A stretch of 48,722 nucleotides of DNA from Streptomyces kurssanovii (GCF_014649695.1 NZ_BMTN01000033.1:1-48722), one strand, 5' to 3'. Shown: positions 26,588 to 35,100, numbered from the stretch's first letter. The notes: generated by a model from the sequence alone, not told the origin. Made by a program: numbers and translations.

Positions 26588-27949
26588 TCAGGCGGGCTGC
26601 CCGACCTGGCCCGGACCGGGCAGGCCGGCACGGGACCCGACCGGCCTCGGAAGCCCGTAGTGGTCGCGCAGCGTGTGGCCGGTGTATTCGGTACGGAACA
26701 GGCCCCGAGCCTGGAGGATCGGCACGACCTGGTCGACGAAGTGGTCGAGCCCGCCGGGTAGGTACGGCGGCATGATGTTGAACCCGTCGGCCGCTCCCTC
26801 GGTGAACCACTCCTGGAGGTGGTCGGCGATCTGCTCCGCGGTGCCGGCGACCACCCGGTGACCGCGACCGCCGCCGAGCCGGGCGATCAGCTCCCGCAGG
26901 GTGAGCCCTTCCCGCCGGGCCAGCTCGGCGACGAGCCTGAAGCGGCTCTTGTTGCCGTTGATGTCCCGCTCCTCCGGGAGTTCGGGCAGCGGCCCGTCCA
27001 GCGGCAGGCCCGTCAGGTCGGTCCCCAGCATCCCGGAGAGCTGGGCCACGCCGTACTCGGGCACCTGGAGGTCGGTGAGCTGCTGTGCCAGGGCCCGGGC
27101 CGCCGCCTCCGTCGAACCGATCACGGGGCAGACGCCCGGCAGGATCCTCACGTCGTCCGCCGCGCGACCGTGGCGGGCCGTCCGGCTCTTGAGGTCCTTG
27201 TAGAACGCTTGCGCGTCGGCCAGGGTCTGCTGCGCGGTGAACACCGCTTCCGCGTACCGGGCGGCGAACTCCTTGCCGTCCTCCGACGATCCCGCCTGCA
27301 CCAGCAGCGGGTGCCCTTGGGGGGAGCGGGGCACGTTCAGCGGGCCGCGCACCTGGAAGTGGGTTCCCCGGTGGTCGATCGGCCGGACCTTGTCGGTGTC
27401 GGCGTAGACGCCGTTCGTGCGGTCGAGGACGATCGCGTCGTCCTCCCAGCTGTCCCACAGCTTCACGGCGACGTCGACGAACTCCCGTGCCCGCTCGTAG
27501 CGGAGGCCGTGCTCGAGGTGTTCGTCGCGGCCGAAGTTCCGGGCCTCTTCGACGTTTCCGGAGGTCACGATGTTCCATCCGGCCCGGCCGCCGCTCAGGT
27601 GGTCGAGGGAGGCGAAGGCACGGGCCGTGGTGAATGGTTCGTTGAACGTGGTCGAGACGGTGGCGATGAGCCCGATGTGCTCGGTGACCGCGGCCAGCGC
27701 CGACAGGAGCGTGAGCGGCTCGAAGCCGCCCAGGGCGTTGTGCCGGACGTTGCCCGGCAGGGTCAGTCCGTCGGCCAGGAACACCGAGTCGAGCAGGCCC
27801 CGTTCGGCGGTCCTTGCCAGCTGCTGGAAGTACGTCAGGTCGGTCACGCGCCCCGGTTCTGTGAGGGGATGCCGCCAGGCGGCGTCGTGGTGGCCGGCGT
27901 TCATCAGGAAGGCGTTGAGGTGCAGCCGGCGAGTGGGCGAGGAGGGCAT
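26588..27949 (-). CDS. NtaA/DmoA-type flavin-dependent monooxygenase
   Basis: 453 residues, the length of the NtaA/SnaA/DszA/DmoA branch of bacterial luciferase-like (LLM) monooxygenases, clearly longer than SsuD (about 380). Seen: HLNAFLMNAGHHDAAWRHP, VFLADGLTLPG, LLSALAAVTEHIGLIATVST, LDHLSGGRAGWNIVTSGN and a long YERAREFVDVAVKLWDSWEDDA. These enzymes use FMNH2 and O2 to cleave C-S or C-N bonds. As last gene of an operon that also encodes an SsuE-type reductase and a sulfonate-type ABC importer, it probably desulfurises an imported organosulfur compound (inference). The ATG follows AAGGA. Confidence 0.93.
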   Translation of the reverse strand: MPSSPTRRLHLNAFLMNAGHHDAAWRHPLTEPGRVTDLTYFQQLARTAERGLLDSVFLADGLTLPGNVRHNALGGFEPLTLLSALAAVTEHIGLIATVSTTFNEPFTTARAFASLDHLSGGRAGWNIVTSGNVEEARNFGRDEHLEHGLRYERAREFVDVAVKLWDSWEDDAIVLDRTNGVYADTDKVRPIDHRGTHFQVRGPLNVPRSPQGHPLLVQAGSSEDGKEFAARYAEAVFTAQQTLADAQAFYKDLKSRTARHGRAADDVRILPGVCPVIGSTEAAARALAQQLTDLQVPEYGVAQLSGMLGTDLTGLPLDGPLPELPEERDINGNKSRFRLVAELARREGLTLRELIARLGGGRGHRVVAGTAEQIADHLQEWFTEGAADGFNIMPPYLPGGLDHFVDQVVPILQARGLFRTEYTGHTLRDHYGLPRPVGSRAGLPGPGQVGQPA

Positions 27950-28050
27950 GGCGAAGTCCTTGGCGGTGAGGGAAAGGAGGACAGGGAGGGGCGAAGCGGC
28001 GGCAGCCGGCACAGGAGCGGGAACGGGATCAGGCAGCGGAGGCGGCCGGT

Positions 28051-28956
28051 TCAGCCGTTCGCGGGGACCCGCCAGGAGCTGAGTCGCCGCTCCAGGGCGA
28101 CCAGGAGCTGATTGAAGGCCACGCCGATCGCGGAGATCGTGATGATCCCGGCGTACATCTGCGGGATGGCGAAGTTGTACTGGGAGGTGTTGATCAGATG
28201 GCCGAGTCCCGCCTTCGCGCCGATCATTTCCGCCGCGACCAGTACCAGGACGGACACCGCCCCGGCGAGCCTGATCCCGGTGAAGACCGCCGGCACGGAC
28301 GCCGGGAGGATCACCTTCTGGAACAGCCGCAGCGGCGACAGGTCCAGCGACCGGGCGAGCCTCAGCAGCGTCGGGTCCACGGAGCGCACCGCGCTGATCG
28401 TGCTCAGCAGCACCGGCCAGGTGCAGGCGTACACGACGATCGAGATCTTGGACGTCTCCCCGATGCCCAGCAACAGCACGAACACCGGCAGCAGCGCGAG
28501 GGCGGCGGTGTTCCGGAACACTTCCAGCAGCGGGCCGAGGAGGTCCGCCACCGGCCGGTACCAGCCGATCAGCAGTCCGAGGGGGACGGCGAACGCCACC
28601 GCGATCCCGAACCCGCTGAGCGAGCGGGTGAGGCTGGCGCCCGCGTTGTCGGACAGCTGTCCGCCGACGGCGAGCTGCCACCACGCCCGGGCGACCTCAC
28701 TGAACGGAGGCAGGAACGTCCGGTCGACCAGTCCGAACCGGGGCGCCGTCTCCCACAGCAGGACCAGCGCCACGATGGCCACCGATTTCGCGCCGGCCTT
28801 GGCGAGGGCGTACGCCGACCGCCGGACGGCCGAGCGGAACCGTTCGCGGCGCGGCGGGGGAGCGGCCGGGACGGCCACCGGCTGCGGAGCGGCACCCTGG
28901 GGGCGCGCCACGGGATGCGGGGCCAGGCCGATGCCGGCCTCGGTCACGGGACTCAT
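28051..28956 (-). CDS. SsuC/TauC-type ABC transporter permease
   Basis: 301 residues, with about six membrane helices after a cytoplasmic N-terminus of about 60 residues. The binding-protein-dependent permease signature is present: LGIGETSKISIVVYACTWPVLLSTISAV and LPASVPAVFTGIRLAGAVSVL. It matches permeases of the sulfonate/taurine/nitrate class. Its ATG overlaps the ATPase stop codon (ATGA), so translation is coupled. The next gene starts 101 bases downstream. Confidence 0.93.
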   Translation of the reverse strand: MSPVTEAGIGLAPHPVARPQGAAPQPVAVPAAPPPRRERFRSAVRRSAYALAKAGAKSVAIVALVLLWETAPRFGLVDRTFLPPFSEVARAWWQLAVGGQLSDNAGASLTRSLSGFGIAVAFAVPLGLLIGWYRPVADLLGPLLEVFRNTAALALLPVFVLLLGIGETSKISIVVYACTWPVLLSTISAVRSVDPTLLRLARSLDLSPLRLFQKVILPASVPAVFTGIRLAGAVSVLVLVAAEMIGAKAGLGHLINTSQYNFAIPQMYAGIITISAIGVAFNQLLVALERRLSSWRVPANG

Positions 28957-29792
28957 ACGACGACTCCTTCTCTTTCCTCCTGCTGGGCCCTGGACACCTC
29001 GTCGCGCAGCAGGGACCAGATCCGGTGCCGGTACCGGGCGAACTCGGGACTGGAGCGCGGATCATCGCTGCCGGCGCGGGCGGGCAGGTCGATCGGTACG
29101 ACTTCCTTGATCCGGCCGGGCCGGGAGGTCATGACGGCCACGCGCTGTCCCAGGTGGACGGCTTCGTCGATGCCGTGCGTGATGAACACGACCGTCTTCC
29201 CGGTGCGCTGCCAGATGCGCAGCAGCTCGTCCTGGAGGGACTCACGGGTCTGGGCGTCCAGCGCCGCGAACGGCTCGTCCATCAGCAGTACGTCCGGGTC
29301 GTACGCGAGGCTCCGCGCGATCGCGACCCGCTGCCGCATACCGCCCGACAGCTCGTGCGGATGACGGCCCTCGAACCCGCTCAGTCCCACCAGGTCCAGG
29401 AACTCCCGGGCGCGGGCGGCGCGTTCACGGCGCGGTACGCCGGTGGCCTCCAGACCGAATTCGACGTTGCCCTGGGCAGTGCGCCAGGGCAGCAGCGCGT
29501 ACTGCTGGAAGACGAGGCCCCGGTCCAGACCGGGTCCGGTGACCGGTGAGCCGTCGAGCAGGATGCTGCCCGAAGTGGGCCGGGACAGGCCCCCGAGCAG
29601 GTCGAGCAGGGACGACTTGCCGCAGCCGCTGGGGCCGACGACGACGAGGAACTCGCCGGCTCCCACGGTGAGGTCGATACCGTCCAGGGCGGTGACCGCG
29701 GACCGCTCGCCGTTCCGGCCCTTGACGGGGAACTCCTTGCGTACGCCGTCGAAGACGATCTTGGCCGTGTGCGCGTTCACGGAATCAGCCAC
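28953..29792 (-). CDS. SsuB/TauB-type ABC transporter ATPase
   Basis: 279 residues. Walker A GPSGCGKSSLLDLL, Q-loop FQQYALLPW, signature LSGGMRQRVAIARSLA, Walker B VLLMDEPFAALD and switch His in VVFITHGIDEA are all present. It belongs to the nitrate/sulfonate/taurine importer class. The GTG start is 8 bases after GGAGGTGA, a full match to the anti-Shine-Dalgarno; that site is itself duplicated (see the repeat at 29800). It overlaps the permease gene by four bases. Confidence 0.95.
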   Translation of the reverse strand: MADSVNAHTAKIVFDGVRKEFPVKGRNGERSAVTALDGIDLTVGAGEFLVVVGPSGCGKSSLLDLLGGLSRPTSGSILLDGSPVTGPGLDRGLVFQQYALLPWRTAQGNVEFGLEATGVPRRERAARAREFLDLVGLSGFEGRHPHELSGGMRQRVAIARSLAYDPDVLLMDEPFAALDAQTRESLQDELLRIWQRTGKTVVFITHGIDEAVHLGQRVAVMTSRPGRIKEVVPIDLPARAGSDDPRSSPEFARYRHRIWSLLRDEVSRAQQEEREGVVV

Positions 29793-29799
29793 GGTGCCG

Positions 29800-29821
29800 C
29801 TCACCTCCCGCTCACCTCCCG
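29800..29821 (-). repeat. Duplicated Shine-Dalgarno element before the ATPase gene
   Basis: Two exact 11-base direct repeats (CTCACCTCCCG on the plus strand, 29800-29810 and 29811-29821). Read on the minus strand each contains GGAGGTGA. The upstream copy overlaps the stop codon of the binding-protein gene, and the downstream copy is at correct distance from the ATPase GTG. It may reflect slipped-strand duplication. Confidence 0.75.
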
Positions 29822-30900
29822 TTCGCCGTCGCCGTCGCCGTCGCCGTCGTCGCCTTCGGCGCTGAAGGCGAAGGCGACGCGGACGCCGCGGCGTTGTAGT
29901 CGTTGCTGTAGAGGGCGTCGAGCCGGACCCGGCCCCGGTCGATGTCGCCGCGCTCGGCCAGCCAGTCGATCCAGAGCCGGAATTCGTCACCGTCGATGCG
30001 ACCGCCGGGCCGGGCGACGCCGAACGACTTCCAGTAGCGAAGCGTGGCGACGTCCTCGTTCCGTCCACGCTTCTTGACGATCTCCGTCATGCGCGCGACG
30101 ACCTCATCGCGGGGGGTGGTGCGCGACCAGTCGATCGCGCGCCCCACGCCGGTGACGAACGTCCTTACCGTGTCGGGGTTCTGTTTGACGAACCGCTCCG
30201 TCATGACGTACGTCCCGGCGCTGAAGGAACCGAGGAGCTGGTGGTCGGTGAAGAGCGGCCGCAGGCCGCCGCTCGCGAGCGCCTTGTCCCGGAGCACACC
30301 GCTCAGCACGGCGACGTCGATCTGTTTCTGGCGCAGGGACTGCTCGGTGTTGACCGGCGGCACGACGAGCGACTCGACCCTGTCCGCGTCCGTGGCGGAG
30401 AGGCCGCCGCGCTGGAGGTATATGTCCAGCATGGCCTCTGAGTGCGCGCCGAGAGTGTTCATGCCGACCCTCTTGCCGATGAGGTCGCGGGCGGAGCGGA
30501 TCGGGCTGTCGGCGAGTACGTAGTAGCCGCTGTAGGCATCCTTGTCAGTGCCGTAGTAGCTGATGACGGCTTTGACCGGGGTGCCGTTGGCGGCGAGCTT
30601 GACCACCGCGCCGTTGAACGCGCCGCCGAAGTCGGTCTGGCCGGTGGCCGCCGACTGGATGTCCTGAGGGCCGCTGATGGTGTCGCCGACCCACTCCAGC
30701 TTCACGTCCTCCAGATGCCCGAGATCCTGGGCGAGTTCCGCGGGCGTGACCTGGCCGGTCCACCCCTGGTAGCGGAGTGTTCTGGTCCCACCCTTGCCGG
30801 AGCCTCCACCGCCCACTGCCGTGCCGCAGCCGACCGCGACCGCCGAGAGACCGAGCAGGGCGAGGAACCGGCGTCGGTCCGCCGGGCGCAACGTACTCAT
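29812..30900 (-). CDS. SsuA/TauA-type ABC substrate-binding lipoprotein
   Basis: 362 residues. The N-terminus RRRFLALLGLSAVAVGC combines a twin-arginine-like pattern with a lipobox (AVGC), so it may be exported folded and lipid-anchored. The mature part fits NMT1/SsuA-type binding proteins: LRYQGWTGQVTPAELAQDLG, GQTDFGGAFNGAVVKLAANG, LIGKRVGMNTLGAHSEAML and VETSLRQKQIDVAVL-like segment. The last 28 residues are low-complexity (Ser/Pro then Ala-Thr repeats), beyond the normal fold end. It lies between the ssuE-like gene and the ATPase gene. Confidence 0.93.
   Translation of the reverse strand: MSTLRPADRRRFLALLGLSAVAVGCGTAVGGGGSGKGGTRTLRYQGWTGQVTPAELAQDLGHLEDVKLEWVGDTISGPQDIQSAATGQTDFGGAFNGAVVKLAANGTPVKAVISYYGTDKDAYSGYYVLADSPIRSARDLIGKRVGMNTLGAHSEAMLDIYLQRGGLSATDADRVESLVVPPVNTEQSLRQKQIDVAVLSGVLRDKALASGGLRPLFTDHQLLGSFSAGTYVMTERFVKQNPDTVRTFVTGVGRAIDWSRTTPRDEVVARMTEIVKKRGRNEDVATLRYWKSFGVARPGGRIDGDEFRLWIDWLAERGDIDRGRVRLDALYSNDYNAAASASPSPSAPKATTATATATANGR
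29825..29848. repeat. Hexanucleotide repeat (GCCGTC)4 in coding sequence
   Basis: Four exact GCCGTC units at 29825-29848 encode an Ala-Thr run at the C-terminus of the binding protein. Units of six keep the frame, so copy-number changes would lengthen or shorten the tail without frameshift. Confidence 0.85.
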
Positions 30901-30916
30901 CGGAACTTCCTGTTCA

Positions 30917-30945
30917 GGGAGAGAGGGAGAGAGGGAGAGAGGGAG
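30917..30945. repeat. GGGAGAGA octamer repeat
   Basis: Three exact GGGAGAGA units (30917-30940) plus GGGAG lie between the ssuE-like and binding-protein genes, just upstream of the latter's Shine-Dalgarno. On the transcribed strand it gives a C/U-rich tract in the intercistronic RNA. Confidence 0.8.
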
Positions 30946-30963
30946 TAGGGGGACGTACGGGGC

Positions 30964-31524
30964 TCAGGTGCCGGCGGTGAGGGTGAGCGCCTCCCGGCCG
31001 GTGAGCGCACGGGTGAACCCGTCCACGGCCTCCAACATCCGCAACTCGGCTGCCGGGTCGACCCGGCACGCGTCCGCTCCGAGGCGCTCGATCGCCGAAT
31101 CCAGCAGGAACGCACCGGGCACCACATGGCGGGCGCCCAGCGCCGACAGCACCGGGCGCAGCGCGTAGTCCATGGCGAGCATGTGCGCGAGGGTGCCGCC
31201 GGTGACGAGCGGCAGCACCGTCTTCCCGGCCAGCCCGGCCTGCGGCAGCAGGTCGAGGAACACCTTCACCAGGCCGCTGTACGAGGCCTTGTACACGGGC
31301 GTGGCCACGACAACGCCCTCGGCGCGGGCCACAGCCTCCAGCGCCCGCCCCAGCACGGGGTGCGCGACGGACCCCCTGAGGAGTTCCTGCGCGGGGAGGT
31401 CGCGTACGGCGATGTGGTCGGCGCCCTCCCCGCCGACCGTGAGCCGGTGGAGCACGTGATGGACCACGCGGGCGGTCCGGGAATCGGCGGACGGGCTTCC
31501 GGAAATGGCGACGACGGACGGCAC
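30964..31524 (-). CDS. ssuE: NAD(P)H-dependent FMN reductase, SsuE family
   Basis: 186 residues, normal for SsuE. The flavodoxin-like fold is marked by VVAISGSPSADSRTARV (FMN phosphate loop), VVATPVYKASYSGLVKVFLDLLP, and LPLVTGGTLAHMLAMDYALRPVLSALGA, all characteristic of SsuE. It supplies reduced FMN to a two-component monooxygenase, here most likely the LLM enzyme at the operon end. The GTG start follows AGGAGG. As first structural gene it lies 211 bases downstream of the Cys leader peptide, and the binding-protein gene begins 63 bases after its stop. Confidence 0.94.
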   Translation of the reverse strand: MPSVVAISGSPSADSRTARVVHHVLHRLTVGGEGADHIAVRDLPAQELLRGSVAHPVLGRALEAVARAEGVVVATPVYKASYSGLVKVFLDLLPQAGLAGKTVLPLVTGGTLAHMLAMDYALRPVLSALGARHVVPGAFLLDSAIERLGADACRVDPAAELRMLEAVDGFTRALTGREALTLTAGT

Positions 31525-31735
31525 AGCAGCCTCCTGGACGAAATACGGCAGCCCGGCGGAATCTCAGCGAGGGAATGCCGAAGAATGGGGAAAAGGCGGG
31601 AAGGAAAAACGGGCGCCGGGGGAAGGGAAACTCATCCGGGGCCGGGGCCGGGCCGTGAGGGCGGACGAGGCGGGGCCAGGGAAGGGGACGGCGCCCTGCG
31701 GACCAGGCGTAGGAGCGACCCGCCGGAGGGGGCGC

Positions 31736-31834
31736 CTAGCAGCCGCGGCGGCGGAACAGACAGAGGGCGCTGGCGTGCCGTCGAAGATCGACGTGCCGCC
31801 GCGCGGTGAAGTTCGCTGACTGGCTCACGCCCAT
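31736..31834 (-). CDS. Cysteine-responsive leader peptide (putative attenuator)
   Basis: A 32-codon minus-strand frame with core RRHVDLRRHASALC and end FRRRGC, stop TAG at 31736-31738. The RRHVDL...SA-C pattern is that of actinobacterial leader peptides found ahead of sulfur-assimilation genes, where Cys codons near the end let ribosome stalling report cysteine or Cys-tRNA supply. Cys codons here are the tenth from the end and the very last. The start may be ATG 31834 or GTG 31828; neither has a strong Shine-Dalgarno, so a leaderless start is possible. It lies 211 bases upstream of ssuE, leaving room for an attenuator. Confidence 0.8.
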   Translation of the reverse strand: MGVSQSANFTARRHVDLRRHASALCLFRRRGC

Positions 31835-32184
31835 GAGGCTTGCAGCGCGAATCGGCCACGTCAATGCGGGAAACGGCCCTGTCTCACATGCCGAATATCT
31901 CGCCATGCGCCTGAAGTCCGCCGTTCACAAACCGCATTCTCAGCGGCCGGGAGGTGGTGAATCACCTGCGGGCCGCCACAGGGGCGAGGCCGCGCGAAAC
32001 CGTCCCCGTACACAGCGGACCGGCCGGCGCGCAGTGCGCGCCGGCCGGTCACGAGGCACCCGTGGGCAGCGGGCCACAGGTAGGTCTACGGGGATTGGAC
32101 CCGCGTGGCGAAACGGCTTCGCGGCCGCGCGTCGACATCGTCGGGCGGGTCAGGCCGCGGGTCCCGTTCGCCATGCGAAGGACA
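31835..32184. other. 350-base region upstream of the sulfur operon
   Basis: It lies between the leader peptide and the SRPBCC gene and probably holds the organosulfur operon promoter on the minus strand, in the relatively A/T-rich part around 31860-31960. I see no gene here. A hairpin-capable GC tract, GCCGGCGCGC and its partner, occurs near 32022-32046. Confidence 0.45.
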
Positions 32185-32649
32185 TCACATGTCGCCGGGT
32201 GCGATCCGGCCGCGCCAGCCGCCGGACTCGCCGCCCTGCTTCTCGATGTAGTCCTTGAACCTCCGCATGTCTGCCTTGACGCGCCGGTCGATGGTGCCGG
32301 TGACATCGGCGACCTTCTCCGCCGGACCGGACGGTTCGATGTCCATGACCAGCTCCACCCGTGTGTGCGTGTCATCCAGACGCTCGAAGCGGACGGTGCC
32401 CTTCTGCTGTGTGTCGCCACTGACGGTCCGCCAGGCGATCCGTTCGTCGGGGAACTGGTCGACGATCTCCGTGTCGAACTCGCGACGCACGCCGCCGATC
32501 TTGGTCGTCCAGTGGTTGTGGCGGTCGTCGATCTGCCGGATCTCCTCGACACCCTCCATGAACCGGGGGAACTCCTCGAACATGGTCCACTGGTTGTACG
32601 CGGTCCGCACCGGAACCTCGACCTCGACGGCTTCCTTCACGGTGCTCAT
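32185..32649 (-). CDS. SRPBCC (START/Bet v1-like) family protein
   Basis: 154 residues. The helix-grip fold of polyketide-cyclase/dehydrase-like proteins is seen from VEVEVPVRTAYNQWTMFEEFPRFMEGVEEI to the C-terminal ADVTGTIDRRVKADMRRFKDYIE helix. The middle holds WTTKIGGVRREFDTEIVDQ and RIAWRTVSG. Such small proteins bind hydrophobic ligands or regulate membrane stress; none of the polyketide cluster neighbours is present. The ATG follows AGGAGG. Confidence 0.9.
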   Translation of the reverse strand: MSTVKEAVEVEVPVRTAYNQWTMFEEFPRFMEGVEEIRQIDDRHNHWTTKIGGVRREFDTEIVDQFPDERIAWRTVSGDTQQKGTVRFERLDDTHTRVELVMDIEPSGPAEKVADVTGTIDRRVKADMRRFKDYIEKQGGESGGWRGRIAPGDM

Positions 32650-32936
32650 CAGTGCCTCCTTCTGTTCTGCGGCGATCCCTCTTTCAGCACGACGACGGAT
32701 CCGGGTCGCGCCCGGACCGCCCGTGCTGAGGTCCGGGTACCCAGTTACGCCCGCTCCTCACGTCGCTCTTCGCCGCGCCCTGGGGCGCGGCCCCGCTTCG
32801 CCACGCGGGGCCGCCGGAGCACGGAACGTGGCCCCGGCTCCGGCGGTGTGTCGGCACCACGTACGCCTCGGCCGGGACCACGATCGGTCCCCTGGAAACC
32901 GCTCCCGTGATGATCAGTCCCGCGCCGTCAGGCCGG
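32650..32936. other. Intergenic region, no gene seen
   Basis: It lies between the SRPBCC gene and the gene remnants. Open frames are Arg/Pro/Gly-rich shadows without family resemblance. No repeat or RNA was seen. Confidence 0.45.
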
Positions 32937-33058
32937 TCACCGTGTCCTCCTCCCCGAGGCCGCGGCGGGCGCACCGTTGATCACGAACTGTGAGCCCGGT
33001 TCGATCACCACATCACCCTCGGCCGAGTTCGTGATGGTCACGTCCGTCAGGGTCGCGC
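32937..33058 (-). pseudogene. C-terminal remnant of a beta-helix-like secreted protein
   Basis: The minus strand reads ATLTDVTITNSAEGDVVIEP, then GSQFVINGAPAA, before a stop near 32937. The alternating hydrophobic pattern with N and G turns resembles the last coils of a right-handed beta-helix or a carbohydrate-active secreted protein. Sequence upstream on this strand changes character at about 33058, where it becomes the antisense of the binding-protein remnant. I read it as the tail of a gene whose front part is missing. Which family is uncertain. Confidence 0.4.
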
Positions 33059-33059
33059 T

Positions 33060-33659
33060 GCCACGGGCGCCGCCATGGGCCAGATCGTCGCCGCGTTCAA
33101 CAAGACCTACCCGAACATCACGATCCAGGGCCGCTCCACGCCCGGTCAGTGTCTGGAACCGCCACGCTTCACCGCCATGCTGAAGGCGAAGTCCCAGCCG
33201 GACGTCTTCTACACCTATTTCACCGATCTGCCGCAGGTGCTGGACAACGACGGCGCCGCGGACATCACCGCGTACGTCACCGACAAGACCGTCCCGCTGC
33301 TGGGGGACATCGACCCGGACGTACTGAACTCCCTGAAGCACGAAGGCAACCTGTACGGGCTGCCCACCAGCAACTACACGATGGGCCTACTCATCAACCG
33401 CAAGCTCTTCCAGCAGGCCGGGCTCGACCCGGACAACCCGCCCCGCACCTGGGCCGAGGTCCGCACGGCCGCCAAGAAGATCGCCGGACTCGGCAAGGGC
33501 ATCGCCGGCTTCGGCGAGTACAGCGCCGGGAACACCGGTGGCTGGCACTTCACCGCACAGATGTACAGCCTCGGTGGCGAGATCGTCGACGCGAGCGGGA
33601 AGAAGGCCGCCTACGGCGGACGGCTGCCGCAGGACACGGCGGTGTGGCTGCGGACCTGA
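33060..33659 (+). pseudogene. Internal fragment of a sugar ABC binding protein
   Basis: Homology-like sequence begins at about TGAAMGQIVAAFNKTYPNIT and runs on for about 170 residues with QPDVFYTYFTDLPQVLDND, LYGLPTSNYTMGLLINRKLF and TWAEVRTAAKKIAGLGKGI. This is the N-terminal lobe of a family-1 extracellular solute-binding protein. The signal peptide and first strand are missing, and after SGKKAAYGG the sequence diverges and stops at 33659, about half the normal length (about 430). The only start, ATG 33075, has no Shine-Dalgarno. It is almost certainly non-functional. Confidence 0.75.
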
Positions 33660-33687
33660 CCGGCCGCGCCGGCGCCGGCGGGGGGAC

Positions 33688-33726
33688 GGCGAGGGCCCGG
33701 GACGCGTCGCGTCCCGGGCCCTCGCC
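33688..33726. terminator. Very strong hairpin terminator
   Basis: A perfect inverted repeat with 19-bp arms, GGCGAGGGCCCGGGACGCG (33688-33706) and its complement (33708-33726), separated by one base. It begins 7 bases past the beta-glucosidase stop and serves the whole minus-strand sugar operon; being symmetric it would also stop plus-strand reads from the binding-protein remnant. Confidence 0.85.
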
Positions 33727-33732
33727 GATCGG

Positions 33733-35100
33733 TCAGGCCGCGTTACCGGCGCTCATCGCGCGGTGCGCGCGGATGATGTCCGTGTAGCGGTGGCCGCTGC
33801 CCTTGATCGTGCGGCGTTGCGTGGCGTAGTCGACATGGACGAGGCCGAAGCGCTTGTCGTAGCCGTACGCCCACTCGAAGTTGTCCAGCAGGGACCAGGC
33901 GAAGTAGCCGGCCAGCGGGGCGCCCTTTCGGACGGCGCGGGCACAGGCGGCCAGGTGCTCCTCCAGGTACCGGGCACGCTCCCGGTCGTCGATGCTGCCG
34001 TCGGCGCGGACGACGTCCGGGTAGGCGGAGCCGTTCTCGGTGACGTAGAGCCTGCGCGCGCCGTACTCGTCGGTGAGCCGCAGCAGCAGCGCCTCGATGC
34101 CGTTCGCGTCGATCTCCCAGTCCATGCCGGTGCGCGGCACGCCTGGACGCTCGACCTGCCGGGCGAAGGGCGCGGGACCGGTGGGATCGTCGGTGACGAC
34201 CGCGGGGAAGTAGTAGTTCAGCCCCAGCCAGTCCAGCGGCGCGGCGATGGTCTCCCTGTCGCCCGGCAGCTCCGGCAGTTCGACGCCGTACACCTCGAGC
34301 ATGTCGGCGGGGAAACCACGCCCGTGGACGGGGTCGAGCCACCAGCGGTTGGTGTGGCCGTCCATCCGCCGGGCCGCGGCGACGTCCTCGTCGCGGTCGC
34401 TCGCGGGGGCCACCGTGGACAGGTTGTTGACGATCCCGACCTGCGCGCCCGGCGCGGCGGCCCGGATCGCCCCGGCGGCCAGACCGTGGCCGAGCAGCAG
34501 GTGGTACGAGGCGCGGACGGCGGCGGTCAGCTCGGTCGCCCCAGGAGCCATCCGCCCCTCCAGGTGCCCGATCCACGCCGAACACAGCGGCTCGTTCAGC
34601 GTGGCCCAGTGCTTGACGCGGTCGCCGAGCCGTTCGGCGACGGCGGAGGCGTACGCCGCGAGGTGGTGGGCGGTGTCCCTTTCCGGCCAGCCGCCCCGGT
34701 CCTGCAGGGCCTGCGGCAGGTCCCAGTGGTAGACCGTGACGGACGGGGTGATGCCCGCGTCGAGCAGCCCGTCCACGAGCTGGTCGTAGAAGTCGAGGCC
34801 CTTGGCGTTGACCGCGCCGTCGCCGCCCGGCACGACGCGCGGCCAGGCGACGGAGAGGCGGTAGGCGTTGGTGCCCAGCCGCTTCATCAGCGCGATGTCC
34901 TCGCGCCAGCGGTGGTAGTGGTCGCAGGCGACATCGCCGTGGTCGTCGCCCTCGATCTTGCCGGGGGTGTGCGAGAACGTGTCCCAGATGGAAGGCGACC
35001 TGCCGTCCTCGGCGACCGCGCCCTCGATCTGGTAGGCGGAGGTGGCGGTCCCCCAGGCGAAGTCCTGCGGGAGGGCGGCGAGGTCGGTGAACTCGGTCAC
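33733..35100 (-). CDS. GH1 beta-glucosidase
   Basis: 455 residues, standard for glycoside hydrolase family 1. N-terminal [16 protein letters not shown] is the GH1 signature; the acid/base is Glu170 (TLNEP) and the nucleophile Glu355 (YVTENGSAY), with [12 protein letters not shown] and [20 protein letters not shown] lining the sugar site. No signal peptide, so it acts in the cytoplasm on imported beta-glucosides such as cellobiose. GTG 35100 has AAAGGA upstream; an in-frame TTG at 35118 is an alternative. It is the last gene of the ABC operon. Confidence 0.95.
   Translation of the reverse strand: MTEFTDLAALPQDFAWGTATSAYQIEGAVAEDGRSPSIWDTFSHTPGKIEGDDHGDVACDHYHRWREDIALMKRLGTNAYRLSVAWPRVVPGGDGAVNAKGLDFYDQLVDGLLDAGITPSVTVYHWDLPQALQDRGGWPERDTAHHLAAYASAVAERLGDRVKHWATLNEPLCSAWIGHLEGRMAPGATELTAAVRASYHLLLGHGLAAGAIRAAAPGAQVGIVNNLSTVAPASDRDEDVAAARRMDGHTNRWWLDPVHGRGFPADMLEVYGVELPELPGDRETIAAPLDWLGLNYYFPAVVTDDPTGPAPFARQVERPGVPRTGMDWEIDANGIEALLLRLTDEYGARRLYVTENGSAYPDVVRADGSIDDRERARYLEEHLAACARAVRKGAPLAGYFAWSLLDNFEWAYGYDKRFGLVHVDYATQRRTIKGSGHRYTDIIRAHRAMSAGNAA

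Noticed and set aside
26819-28111. 430-codon plus-strand frame antisense to the monooxygenase gene
   Set aside because: Gly/Val/Glu-rich with no domain; the minus strand encodes a clear LLM enzyme.
31806-32258. Plus-strand frame starting MKFADWLTPMRL
   Set aside because: After the first 30 residues it is only Arg/Gly/Pro-rich, and its start overlaps the Cys leader peptide on the other strand.
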